Positions 8,461-17,487 of a DNA stretch of 64,000 bases are shown one piece after another. Both the position numbers and the translations under genes were made by a program. Below the pieces are notes generated by a model that was not told the origin of the DNA, did no database searches, and was given only the letters and a program-made list of their open reading frames with translations. Source of the DNA: Mariniphaga sediminis (lineage in GTDB: Bacteria > Bacteroidota > Bacteroidia > Bacteroidales > Prolixibacteraceae); contig NZ_QWET01000015.1 in the NCBI RefSeq assembly GCF_003573545.1, positions 62,001 to 126,000 on the forward strand. Direction: 5' to 3'. Each line of letters begins with the position of its first letter. Position 1 is the first letter of the stretch.

Positions 8461-9462
8461 ATGAATTACGGTTTTCAGGATAAACAAAAAATATTTCAAC
8501 AATATCTTCAGGGTGAATTGTCAGAAAGCAAAGAGTCACAATTAGTTGACTGGATAAATTCAGCCGATGACAATCTCCAGGTTTTTAAAAATTATATTGC
8601 TGAGAATGAGTTTACCCAAAGGCACACTGCCGAAACCCAAAAAGCGTGGTTACGAATCAGGGGAAAATTACATTCCGAATCAAATACCCCCCGTCATAAA
8701 AAAATAAGTTTACCCGGTTGGGCAAAGGTGGCAGCCCTGGTTGCTATTGCCTTTGTTTCAGGAATTATTATAAACAACGTTACCCACACGAAGAATGAGG
8801 AAGCGTATGTTTTGAATGAGATTATTGTTCCGGGAGGGGAGAAGTCACAGGTTATACTTTCTGATGGAAGCCGGGTGTTTTTAAATGCAAACACTCATTT
8901 TAAGTATCCTTCTTCTTTTAATCGAAAAGAGCGGGAAGTTGTTTTATCCGGAGAAGCCTTCTTTGAAATTGAAAAAGATGCATCAAAACCTTTTGTGGTT
9001 GAAACTCCCGGATTTGATGTCAGGGTAACAGGGACTTCTTTTAACTTATCGGCATACACTGATGATAATATAAACAGCATAACATTACATTCGGGTAGCG
9101 TGGCCATTGAAAAAAATGGACGCGAATATAAAATCAGCCCGGGGGAAAAATATGTCCTGAACAAGAAAACAAACAGATATAAAATAATTCAGACAGACCT
9201 TGCAAATTCATCGCTTTGGAAAGATGGGGTAAGTGTTGTAGAAAACCTGGATCTCCGGGAGATTCAAAAGATACTGGAAAGGAGGTTTAATGTAAAGATA
9301 GAAATAGCGGATGAACAACTTAAAGACATCAGATATACAGGGCACTTTAAACCGCACGAAACACTGGACGAGATTTTAGCGCTTATCCGGGATGCCTCGC
9401 CAATAAAATTTAATGTTGAATTTAATAAAACCAAAGATGTTGTAACGATCAGAAAAAAGTGA
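8461..9462 (+). CDS. FecR family anti-sigma factor
   Basis: This is a 333-residue inner-membrane anti-sigma factor; the start chosen is the ATG at 8461 (MNYGFQDKQ). The N-terminal ~70 residues are cytoplasmic and would hold the sigma factor. A single membrane segment follows (about 80-100, WAKVAALVAIAFVSGIII). Next comes the periplasmic FecR domain (IIVPGGEKSQVILSDGSRVF, LSGEAFFEIEKDASKPFVV) and a C-terminal DUF4974/STN-like domain (LREIQKILERRFNVKIEIAD), which contacts the TonB-dependent transducer. It lies between its sigma factor and the SusC. A hairpin at 9470-9499 separates it from SusC. Confidence 0.93.
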   Translation: MNYGFQDKQKIFQQYLQGELSESKESQLVDWINSADDNLQVFKNYIAENEFTQRHTAETQKAWLRIRGKLHSESNTPRHKKISLPGWAKVAALVAIAFVSGIIINNVTHTKNEEAYVLNEIIVPGGEKSQVILSDGSRVFLNANTHFKYPSSFNRKEREVVLSGEAFFEIEKDASKPFVVETPGFDVRVTGTSFNLSAYTDDNINSITLHSGSVAIEKNGREYKISPGEKYVLNKKTNRYKIIQTDLANSSLWKDGVSVVENLDLREIQKILERRFNVKIEIADEQLKDIRYTGHFKPHETLDEILALIRDASPIKFNVEFNKTKDVVTIRKK

Positions 9463-9469
9463 CATAAGA

Positions 9470-9499
9470 AAGCGGAGGATGTGGTCCCATTCTCCGCTT
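9470..9499 (+). terminator. hairpin between fecR and susC
   Basis: AAGCGGAG (9470-9477) and CTCCGCTT (9492-9499) form a perfect 8-bp stem seven bases after the FecR stop codon. No T-run follows, so it may act as a weak terminator or an mRNA processing/stability structure that separates low sigma/anti-sigma expression from high SusC expression. Confidence 0.4.
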
Positions 9500-9548
9500 C
9501 ATCAACTTAATTACCATAAAAATAGTAACTAATTAACAGTTCAAAAGT

Positions 9549-12500
9549 ATGAAAAAAAAGTGTGAAATGAGTCATTTCCTGCGAAGGAATGATCTCTTAA
9601 AAATTTGGATGATTATGAAATTTACATTCATTTTTTGGATGGTTTTTGTTGTACAACTTTCAGCAAGTGTTTATTCACCTGCGTATGCACAACCAGCGAA
9701 ATTGAAGGTAGAATTTAAAGAGGCAACTATTAAAGAAGTTATTGACGAAATAGAAAAACAGACTGATCTGACTTTCTTTTTTAGCGGCGACGTTTTAAAC
9801 ACAGGTCAAACAATTACCTTAAAAGTCCGCAATACGTCGGTCGATGAGATACTCGATCTGGTTAGTGAACAAACAGGGCTTTCTATTACCATTGTGCGGG
9901 ATCAGATTCTGGTGAAAAAAAATCTCCCGGCAAAAGATGTCCTCTTTCAGCAACCCAAAACAGTCTCAGGGAAAGTAACCGACTCCGGCGGCCAGCCACT
10001 GCCCGGGGTTACCGTGGTATTGAAAGGTACTACACAGGGAACTGTTACCAATGCCGACGGTGAATATTCGTTAAATAATATTCCGGCTGATGCCACCTTG
10101 CAATTTTCATTTGTGGGAATGAAAATACAGGAGATTCTTGTGGCAGGAAAAGCCAATATTAATGTAACAATGGAAGAAGAAACAGTTGGGATTGAAGAAG
10201 TGGTGGCAATTGGGTATGGCACTCAAAAAAAGATAAATATTACTGGGTCTGTTGATGTCGTCTCTAGCGAAATGCTGGAAAATCGTGCTTCTTCCAACAT
10301 GTCTCAAGCACTTCAGGGACAGTTGTCTGGGATTGATTTCTCCATTTCTGGCAGGGATGGCTATCAACCCGGCGCTGAAATGAACATGGATATTAGGGGA
10401 ATTGGGTCATTAAACGGTGGAAGTCCATATGTTCTGATTGACGGCTTTGAAGGTAACATGAATAGTCTTAATCCTGGAGATGTGGAATCGGTTACTGTTC
10501 TAAAAGATGCCGCCGCATCAGCCATCTACGGTGCTCGTGCCCCTTATGGCGTGATTCTCATTACCACCAAATCAGGTAAAAAGAACCAAAAGTTTTCTGC
10601 TACTTATAATGGACGCGTGAGTCTTGTCACTCCAGCGCCATTACCCCCAGAACTTGATTCATACACATTTGCACGTGTGTTAAATGAAGGACAGCTTAAT
10701 TATTTTTCAACCTACGCAGTAGCCCCTGAAACAATTGACCGAATTATTGCTTACCAGAATGGAGATTATGACTACATCGCCTCGACATTTCCTGATAATT
10801 TTCCAGTCGAACAGGTAAAGTTCTGGGATGCATACCCATTAACTAACGGATGGTGGGCCAGCAACCTGGCAGGACATGCCAATAATGATTATTGGGATAT
10901 GGCAACAGGTTCTGATATTAGTCACTCGCACAACTTTAATATCCAAGGCGGTTCTGAAAAAACAGCTTATTATGTCGCTCTCGGATATTTAGATCAGGCC
11001 AGCACACTGGAATGGGGAGACGACTATTTTAAGAGGGGTAATGTGATAGCAAAAATAAACACGGAGATCACCGATTGGTGGGATTTTTCCTATGAAACCC
11101 GATTTATGAAAAGCCAAAGGCACTATCCAAATGCAGGACGGTTAGATAATGATGATACTTACAATATCCTGTTTCATATTCTTCATAATACCGGTCCACT
11201 GCAACCCTTTACCAATAGTTTTGGGAACTGGGCACAATCCAATGTGAGAAACTTCTTTGAAGCCGGATTTAACAACAATGAAAAGACAGAAAACTGGCAA
11301 ACATTTAAAACCGAAATAAGACCTGTTCAGGGATGGAAAATAAACGCAGATTTTGCATATCAGTCCTGGGATTATTATTCATCCCGTTATTCCCGGGCAT
11401 TTAGGGAAGAAAACTGGATAACCGGTGAACTTTCAGGTGCCTGGGTTAACAGCGAAGTTTTGAAAATCCATAGTAGCGATTATTATTGGACGACCAATGC
11501 ATACACTTCGTATGAACGGAGATTGAATGAAATGCATAATTTTTTCCTGATGGCAGGTATGCAGTACGAAACCGGAACAGATAGAAACTTGAGATCAGGA
11601 GCAAAAGGTCTGATAGTTCCTGACATCGTATCTCTACAGACAGCTACAGGAGTTCCAACTGTACAGGAGAGTTTGGGACATTGGGCCACCGAAGGATTTT
11701 TTGGCAGGTTTTCCTACAATTACAAGGAAAAATACCTGTTTGAGTCCAATGTGCGGTACGATGGCACCTCCCGCTTCCTGGAGGGGAACCGGTGGGGATT
11801 TTTCCCTTCATTCTCGGCTGGCTGGGTAGTGAGTAAGGAAAATTTTTGGAAACAAATAATTCCTGTAATCAATACCTTGAAGATCAGGGGTTCTTGGGGT
11901 GAGCTTGGGAACCAGCAAGTTGCTGCTTACCAGGATTTGGCATTAATTCCAATTTCAAAAACGAGTCTTGATTGGCTACCCAATTACAATGCTGTCGGGC
12001 AAATTGGCTATACTCAAACGCCTACTTTAGTTAGTCAGTTCTTAACCTGGGAAACCGCATCCACCACAAATTTTGGTTTAAATGCAGGATTTTTAGATCA
12101 GAAATTACAAATTGATTTTGACTGGTATGAAAGAAATACCACTGATATGATTGGCCCGGCTGAAGCAAAGCCAGGTGTATTAGGAGCAGATGTACCACGA
12201 TCAAATAATGCTTCTCTGCGTACACGGGGCTTTGAGTTAGTATTGAAGTGGAAACAGAATTTAGGGAACGCTTTAAGTTATTTTGTCAACCTGAACCTGT
12301 ATGATGCCAAATCAGTTGTTACTAAATTTAATAACCCCACCGGTATATTAAGCACTTGGCGCGAAGGACAACAGATTGACGAAATTTGGGGTTGGTCGGC
12401 CCTTGGACTGTTCCAAACCCAGGAAGAAATAGACGCACACGTTGACCAGTCATATATTTATAATGTATGGAACACGGGCGATGTTAAGTATGAAGACCTT

Positions 12501-13130
12501 AATGATGACGGAAAAATTGATATGGGGAGTAACACTGTCAGCGACCCTGGTGACCGGAAAATAATTGGGTACTCTGCTCCACATTACCAGTATGGAATTT
12601 TCGCTGGATTAAATTATAAAGGTTTTGACTTTTCCATGTTATGGAAAGGAACGGCAAAAAGAGACTATGGGTTTACAGTTGATACTGGCACAAATTATTA
12701 TGGATGGAAAAATGCCGTGTGGTCTCACCCCAAAAAGGATCAATTGGATTATTACCGCGACCAACCGGGAACCAAATATGTCGGTTTATACGAAGGCGAA
12801 GCAAACATCAACACAGATGCTTACTATGCGAGGCCATATACCGGTAAAAGTGCAAACGCAAAAAATTTCAACATTAATTCAAGGTACCTGGCCAACTACG
12901 CTTACATTAAACTACAAAATGTACAATTGGGGTACACTTTTCCGAAAAGTTTCAGCTCTAAAATGGGCCTTCAGAATCTAAAAGTATATTTTACAGGTGA
13001 AAACCTGATTCGTGTAGATCATTTGCCTAAAGGTTTAGATGCGCAGTCTGTGGCAGGATCATACAAATCTCCTGGGAAAGATTACAGGCCTGACAGAATT
13101 TATTCATTAGGTGTGACCGTAACTTATTAG
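9549..13130 (+). CDS. SusC/RagA TonB-linked outer-membrane transporter with N-terminal STN signalling domain
   Basis: This 1193-residue outer-membrane protein imports glycan fragments with SusD. After a long signal sequence ending near AYAQPAKL comes an STN domain (about 50-122, FKEATIKEVIDEIEKQTDLT), then a carboxypeptidase-D-like regulatory domain (about 138-220, VSGKVTDSGGQPLPGVTVVL). The plug domain carries EEVVAIGYGTQKK and the SusC signature DVESVTVLKDAAASAIYGAR. The rest is the 22-strand barrel. The STN domain fits the adjacent FecI/FecR pair and implies signalling as well as transport. The gene is followed 28 bp later by its SusD partner. The substrate cannot be read from the sequence. 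Confidence 0.96.
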   Translation: MKKKCEMSHFLRRNDLLKIWMIMKFTFIFWMVFVVQLSASVYSPAYAQPAKLKVEFKEATIKEVIDEIEKQTDLTFFFSGDVLNTGQTITLKVRNTSVDEILDLVSEQTGLSITIVRDQILVKKNLPAKDVLFQQPKTVSGKVTDSGGQPLPGVTVVLKGTTQGTVTNADGEYSLNNIPADATLQFSFVGMKIQEILVAGKANINVTMEEETVGIEEVVAIGYGTQKKINITGSVDVVSSEMLENRASSNMSQALQGQLSGIDFSISGRDGYQPGAEMNMDIRGIGSLNGGSPYVLIDGFEGNMNSLNPGDVESVTVLKDAAASAIYGARAPYGVILITTKSGKKNQKFSATYNGRVSLVTPAPLPPELDSYTFARVLNEGQLNYFSTYAVAPETIDRIIAYQNGDYDYIASTFPDNFPVEQVKFWDAYPLTNGWWASNLAGHANNDYWDMATGSDISHSHNFNIQGGSEKTAYYVALGYLDQASTLEWGDDYFKRGNVIAKINTEITDWWDFSYETRFMKSQRHYPNAGRLDNDDTYNILFHILHNTGPLQPFTNSFGNWAQSNVRNFFEAGFNNNEKTENWQTFKTEIRPVQGWKINADFAYQSWDYYSSRYSRAFREENWITGELSGAWVNSEVLKIHSSDYYWTTNAYTSYERRLNEMHNFFLMAGMQYETGTDRNLRSGAKGLIVPDIVSLQTATGVPTVQESLGHWATEGFFGRFSYNYKEKYLFESNVRYDGTSRFLEGNRWGFFPSFSAGWVVSKENFWKQIIPVINTLKIRGSWGELGNQQVAAYQDLALIPISKTSLDWLPNYNAVGQIGYTQTPTLVSQFLTWETASTTNFGLNAGFLDQKLQIDFDWYERNTTDMIGPAEAKPGVLGADVPRSNNASLRTRGFELVLKWKQNLGNALSYFVNLNLYDAKSVVTKFNNPTGILSTWREGQQIDEIWGWSALGLFQTQEEIDAHVDQSYIYNVWNTGDVKYEDLNDDGKIDMGSNTVSDPGDRKIIGYSAPHYQYGIFAGLNYKGFDFSMLWKGTAKRDYGFTVDTGTNYYGWKNAVWSHPKKDQLDYYRDQPGTKYVGLYEGEANINTDAYYARPYTGKSANAKNFNINSRYLANYAYIKLQNVQLGYTFPKSFSSKMGLQNLKVYFTGENLIRVDHLPKGLDAQSVAGSYKSPGKDYRPDRIYSLGVTVTY

Positions 13131-13158
13131 GCATTTTTAACAAACTTATAATTTAAGA

Positions 13159-14886
13159 ATGATGAAAAGAATATATTTAATATTGATTTTAGCCATGCCG
13201 TTAGTTATGGCATGCGAAGACTTTATAGACCGCCCGCCATTAGACCAGATAAGCACGAATGACTACTGGAAGTCATCAGCGGATCTTCAAAATTATACAG
13301 CACAGTTTTATCTCGATTTTGTTGAGGGTCATGACGGTATTCCCAGCGCATCTGTAAGATATGAGGAAAATTCCGACAATATTGTTAGTACTGGAGTGAA
13401 TAACCTCCTTTCCGGGAGAGTAACGCCTGCAACAGGTACATGGAAATCACAATGGGAGATTATCCGAACTATTAATATCTTTTTTGATAATTACAGTAGG
13501 TGTGAAGATGATTTTTCAACATGGCAGCATTATCTGGGAGAAGCACAGTTTTTTAAAGCTTATCATTATTTTCAGCTTGTAAAAAGGTATGGCGATGTAC
13601 CTTGGTACACTCATTCGCTGATGCCTGATGATGAGGAATTGATGAAGGCAAGGAATCCGAGAACCCAGGTAGTAGATTCCTTATTAATTCTATTGGATCA
13701 GGCGTTTGTGAATATTTCAGGCAGGAATGATGCCCCCTGGGGAAATAACTCTATTAATAAGGAGGCTGTTTTAGCTTTCAAAACCCGTGTGGCACTTTTC
13801 GAAGGGACATGGCAAAAGTATCATGCCATGCTTAATGACCAGTTTAGCACTCCCGGAGCTAATCCCGACAAATATTTTCAGGCTTGTGTTGATGCGGCGG
13901 AGGAACTAATGAATGGAAATTATCGTGTTGGTATATACAACACAGGAAATCCGGAGACAGACTACTTCGACCTGTTTTCCATGAGCAACATGGGATCAAT
14001 TGATGAGGTTCTATTATACAAAGCTTATAACATAGATGAGGGATACGGGCATAATGCTAATTTTTATGCAACAACTTATCCATTTGGATATGGAACTACC
14101 TGGTCATATGTAACGTCACACCTTGGTAGGGATGGGGACTCCTTTGATTATTTGGGCTTAGCTGAAACAACAAAAGGAAATGACTTTATGGTGGCTATAG
14201 CCAACAATTGTGACCCAAGGTTACATCAAAATGTATGGATACCGGGTGAAGTAATTAGCAGTATATCTAATATTGTATGGGACAAACCACCAATTGATGA
14301 AGGTGGAGCTTTTCAAAATTCATCAGGTTTCCAATTTAGAAAATATACAAATACAACACAAACTCTTAATTATGCTGATGAAAACGATCAGGGATTTATT
14401 ATTTTTCGTTATGCCGAAGTATTACTCAATTATGCCGAGGCCAAATACGAATTGGATGGTGTGGTAGCATACGAACAGCTAAACCAGTTGCGTGCCAGGG
14501 CTGGTATGCCGGATTTTACAATCATTCCTCAGAGTACCGACCCAAATAGGCTGGATTATGGATATTCCATCCCGGATGAATTGTACGAGATTCGTAGGGA
14601 AAGAAGGGTGGAAACCGTCTTTGAAGGTTTGCGCGAAATGGATTGGAGACGCTGGGCAGCACATGCTTTGTTCACTGGTAAAAGGTTTAAAGGCTACCCG
14701 TTTAAACAGGATGAATTTCCCGAATTAACTGTTCATCTTGACGAAAATGGGTTAATTGACATCTTACAAAGTCTGATTCCCAATGGAAATCAATTCAGGC
14801 CTAATCAGGATTATTTATATAGTATCCCACTGCAAGAGTTGACTCTAAATCCGAACCTGGAACAGAATCCTGGCTGGGACAATTAA
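13159..14886 (+). CDS. SusD/RagB family surface glycan-binding lipoprotein
   Basis: This is the 575-residue partner of the upstream SusC, the lid that captures oligosaccharides at the cell surface. The signal peptide ends in the lipobox VMAC (Cys 19), and the mature protein begins EDFIDRPPLDQIS, the usual SusD start. TPR-type helices include YLGEAQFFKAYHYFQLVKRY; the C-terminal signature is RYAEVLLNYAEAKYEL, then ELYEIRRERRVETVFEG and the RW motif. It ends with NPNLEQNPGW, typical of SusD. A perfect 14-bp hairpin lies 37 bp after the stop codon, suggesting that the SusCD transcript ends or is processed there. Confidence 0.96.
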   Translation: MMKRIYLILILAMPLVMACEDFIDRPPLDQISTNDYWKSSADLQNYTAQFYLDFVEGHDGIPSASVRYEENSDNIVSTGVNNLLSGRVTPATGTWKSQWEIIRTINIFFDNYSRCEDDFSTWQHYLGEAQFFKAYHYFQLVKRYGDVPWYTHSLMPDDEELMKARNPRTQVVDSLLILLDQAFVNISGRNDAPWGNNSINKEAVLAFKTRVALFEGTWQKYHAMLNDQFSTPGANPDKYFQACVDAAEELMNGNYRVGIYNTGNPETDYFDLFSMSNMGSIDEVLLYKAYNIDEGYGHNANFYATTYPFGYGTTWSYVTSHLGRDGDSFDYLGLAETTKGNDFMVAIANNCDPRLHQNVWIPGEVISSISNIVWDKPPIDEGGAFQNSSGFQFRKYTNTTQTLNYADENDQGFIIFRYAEVLLNYAEAKYELDGVVAYEQLNQLRARAGMPDFTIIPQSTDPNRLDYGYSIPDELYEIRRERRVETVFEGLREMDWRRWAAHALFTGKRFKGYPFKQDEFPELTVHLDENGLIDILQSLIPNGNQFRPNQDYLYSIPLQELTLNPNLEQNPGWDN

Positions 14887-14923
14887 TTATACCAATAAAT
14901 CGGTGTTATAGTCAGGTAGAATA

Positions 14924-14973
14924 ATCCCGGAAATTGATTTAAAATTTTCTTGATTTTATTCAATTTCCGGGAT
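14924..14973 (+). terminator. strong hairpin after susD
   Basis: ATCCCGGAAATTGA (14924-14937) and TCAATTTCCGGGAT (14960-14973) are perfect 14-bp arms around a 22-base loop. The poly-T tail is absent (CTTC follows), so it may work as a 3'-end stabiliser or a partial terminator between SusCD and the hydrolase genes. The remaining 262 bp up to 15235 are AT-rich and contain no gene; a separate promoter for the hydrolases is possible, but I see no clear -33/-7 pair. Confidence 0.55.
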
Positions 14974-15235
14974 CTTCAAATGAATGACCACCTGCCAAAA
15001 TAATATAGAAGATACTTGCAAGTAAAAAATGAGAAATGATTTAACCCAATCGCTCAATTTAAAGACAAATATTTAATGATGCAGTAACTAAATTGTTTAC
15101 TGAAAGAACAAATTAAATTGGAACAGCAGCTTTATATGAAAAATAATACAATTCTCAATGCTCCATTTTGTATAAATAATCTTTTCATCTTGAAAAAATA
15201 AATGTGATTATAGTTTGTAAAGTGATAAAGATACA

Positions 15236-17425
15236 ATGAAAACAATAAAATCTGCAACTCAAATTTTTCTCATGTATTGGATTTTATTTTTTCCACATAC
15301 TACATGTCTTGCACAAAAAGAAAATCTAAAAGTATTTAATTGGTCTTCCAAGGGATACAAGAAGATTGAATGTAGCAACGGGGAAAATATTTTACAACTT
15401 TACCTCAACCAGCAAGCCTACAATTTGCTGGATCGGCGTGAACAAGAAATAGCTTCGTTAAAGACAAAGCAAGATTGGGAAAACAGACAAAAAAAAATAA
15501 AGACTATATTGTCAGATATTATCGGAGATTTCCCTGATAAAACACCACTCAATGCTAAAATTACTGGAGTTATACACAAGGAAGGTTTTCGGATAGAGAA
15601 GATCATTTTCGAATCTTTGCCCGGATTTTTTGTGACAGGCTGCCTGTATATTCCAGAAGGTAAAAAAGAAAAGAGGGCAGCTATTCTAAACGTAATAGGG
15701 CATTCCGCACAATCTTTCCGTCGCGATTTATATCAAAACTTTGACCAGAACTTAGTAAAAAAAGGGTTTATTGTTTTTGCCATTGACCCGATTGGCGGAG
15801 GAGAAAGAATTCAGTACTATGATCCGAATATAGAAAGATCTGTTATTGAAGGGGAGACAACAAATGAACATTCTTTTATAGCCAACCAGTACTTTCTGAT
15901 GGGCGGCTCATTGATAAAATATTATATATGGGACGGCATCCGTGCTATCGACTACCTTGTATCGCGAGAAGAAGTTGACTCAGCCAGAATTGGTTTAACA
16001 GGGCCTTCCGGCGGTGGCCAGCAAACGGCATTTATTAGCTCTTTTGACGATCGTATAAAAGCTTCGGCACCTACTTGCTACATTACGTCGTACAGGCGAA
16101 TGCTCGAAACAATTGGCCCGCAAGATGGGGAGCAAACCCTTTTTCACTGGCTGACGAACGGCCTCGACCATGCAGACTTGGTTGAAGTACAGGCACCAAA
16201 GCCAGCCTTGATTGTGGGCACTACCAATGATTTTTTCAGTATCCAGGGTGTCCGTGAAACATTTGAAGAGGTTAAAAAAGTATACCAGGCATTTGGGCAG
16301 GAAGGGAACATTAGCCTGGCAGAGGCAAATTACCGGCACGGGTTGAACCGTAAAAATAATGAAGCGACTTATGCTTTCTTTCAGAAAGAATTGGAAAACC
16401 CTGGTAGCCCAATCGAGGAAGACCTGGAAATACTACCTGAGGACGCACTGAATGTAACCTCTATAGGCATGGTTTCTACATCGTATAATGGGAAAACGGT
16501 GTTTGACCTGATCAAACCCGGGGCTGAAAAGCTTGCAGCAGATCTGGAAGAATCCAGAAAAAACAATCCGTCACATTTAGAGATTGTAAAACAGAAGGCA
16601 AAAGAACTTTCCGGTTATGTCCAACCCAAAACAGGAGGCAACCCAATCTTTACCGGGTGTTATGAACGTGATGGTTATACTGTTGAGAAATACATTTTAC
16701 CGGGAGATAAAGAATACGAAATCCCGCTTTTACTTGCGATTCCTGATGGGGATGAAAATTATTCGCCCGTTATATACATTCATCCGGAAGGAAAGGAAAA
16801 AGATATAGCCCCCGGTGACAATATTGAAAAACTGGTGAAACAGGGTTTTATAGTAGCCGCTCCTGACTTGTTGGGTACTGGCGAAACGCAATCTTCCAGA
16901 GATTACCCTGGCTCTCACGGATATGGAGCTATATTGATTGGAAGAAGCATAGTTGGCATTCAGGCTGGTGATATTGTCCGGGTTGTGGATTTCCTAAAAA
17001 GGCTTCGAAAAATTAAGACAGAAAACATACATGCGATTGCATTTGGGGAACAGTGTCCGGCATTGCTACATGCTGCGGTATTTGAACCGTCAATTGCAGG
17101 TATAGCACTTGTTGAAGCGCCGGTATCGTATTATAACATCACGCAAACAAAGCTGTACCAATACAGCTTGTCTTTTGACTGGGGTGTTGCAGGCGCCTTA
17201 ACTGCTTATGACCTGCCAGATTTGGCAGCATGTGTGGCACCAAGAAAACAGGCATTTATCGGATTGCTTGACGGAGAAAAAAAGCTGGCTGTTAAAGAAC
17301 TTGTTGCTGATCAAATGACTTATCCGAGATCAGTGTACACAAAAAATAATTCAGACAATTTAAAAATAATACCAGATAGAATTGATAAAACGAGTACTAT
17401 TCTTATTAAATGGCTTACAGAATAA
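15236..17425 (+). CDS. two-domain alpha/beta hydrolase (acetylxylan-esterase-like / ABhydrolase_7 type), copy A
   Basis: This is a 729-residue secreted hydrolase, probably a carbohydrate esterase. The signal peptide ends near TTCLAQKEN. The first alpha/beta domain (about 90-390) has an intact triad: nucleophile in GLTGPSGGG (Ser about 258), acid in TTNDFF (Asp about 332) and base in YRHGL (His about 368). NVIGHSAQSFRR and AIDPIGGGERIQYY are typical of the peptidase-like/acetylxylan esterase group. A second alpha/beta-like domain (about 480-729, IYIHPEGKEKDIAPG onwards) has AFGEQCP where the nucleophile elbow should be, so it is probably non-catalytic. The next gene is a close paralogue. The ester removed is unknown; O-acetyl groups are the simplest guess. 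Confidence 0.85.
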   Translation: MKTIKSATQIFLMYWILFFPHTTCLAQKENLKVFNWSSKGYKKIECSNGENILQLYLNQQAYNLLDRREQEIASLKTKQDWENRQKKIKTILSDIIGDFPDKTPLNAKITGVIHKEGFRIEKIIFESLPGFFVTGCLYIPEGKKEKRAAILNVIGHSAQSFRRDLYQNFDQNLVKKGFIVFAIDPIGGGERIQYYDPNIERSVIEGETTNEHSFIANQYFLMGGSLIKYYIWDGIRAIDYLVSREEVDSARIGLTGPSGGGQQTAFISSFDDRIKASAPTCYITSYRRMLETIGPQDGEQTLFHWLTNGLDHADLVEVQAPKPALIVGTTNDFFSIQGVRETFEEVKKVYQAFGQEGNISLAEANYRHGLNRKNNEATYAFFQKELENPGSPIEEDLEILPEDALNVTSIGMVSTSYNGKTVFDLIKPGAEKLAADLEESRKNNPSHLEIVKQKAKELSGYVQPKTGGNPIFTGCYERDGYTVEKYILPGDKEYEIPLLLAIPDGDENYSPVIYIHPEGKEKDIAPGDNIEKLVKQGFIVAAPDLLGTGETQSSRDYPGSHGYGAILIGRSIVGIQAGDIVRVVDFLKRLRKIKTENIHAIAFGEQCPALLHAAVFEPSIAGIALVEAPVSYYNITQTKLYQYSLSFDWGVAGALTAYDLPDLAACVAPRKQAFIGLLDGEKKLAVKELVADQMTYPRSVYTKNNSDNLKIIPDRIDKTSTILIKWLTE

Positions 17426-17487
17426 ATGTGATCATTAGTATAATGATATTGAGACTTACAGATGTTATAATTATCAAATAAAATATT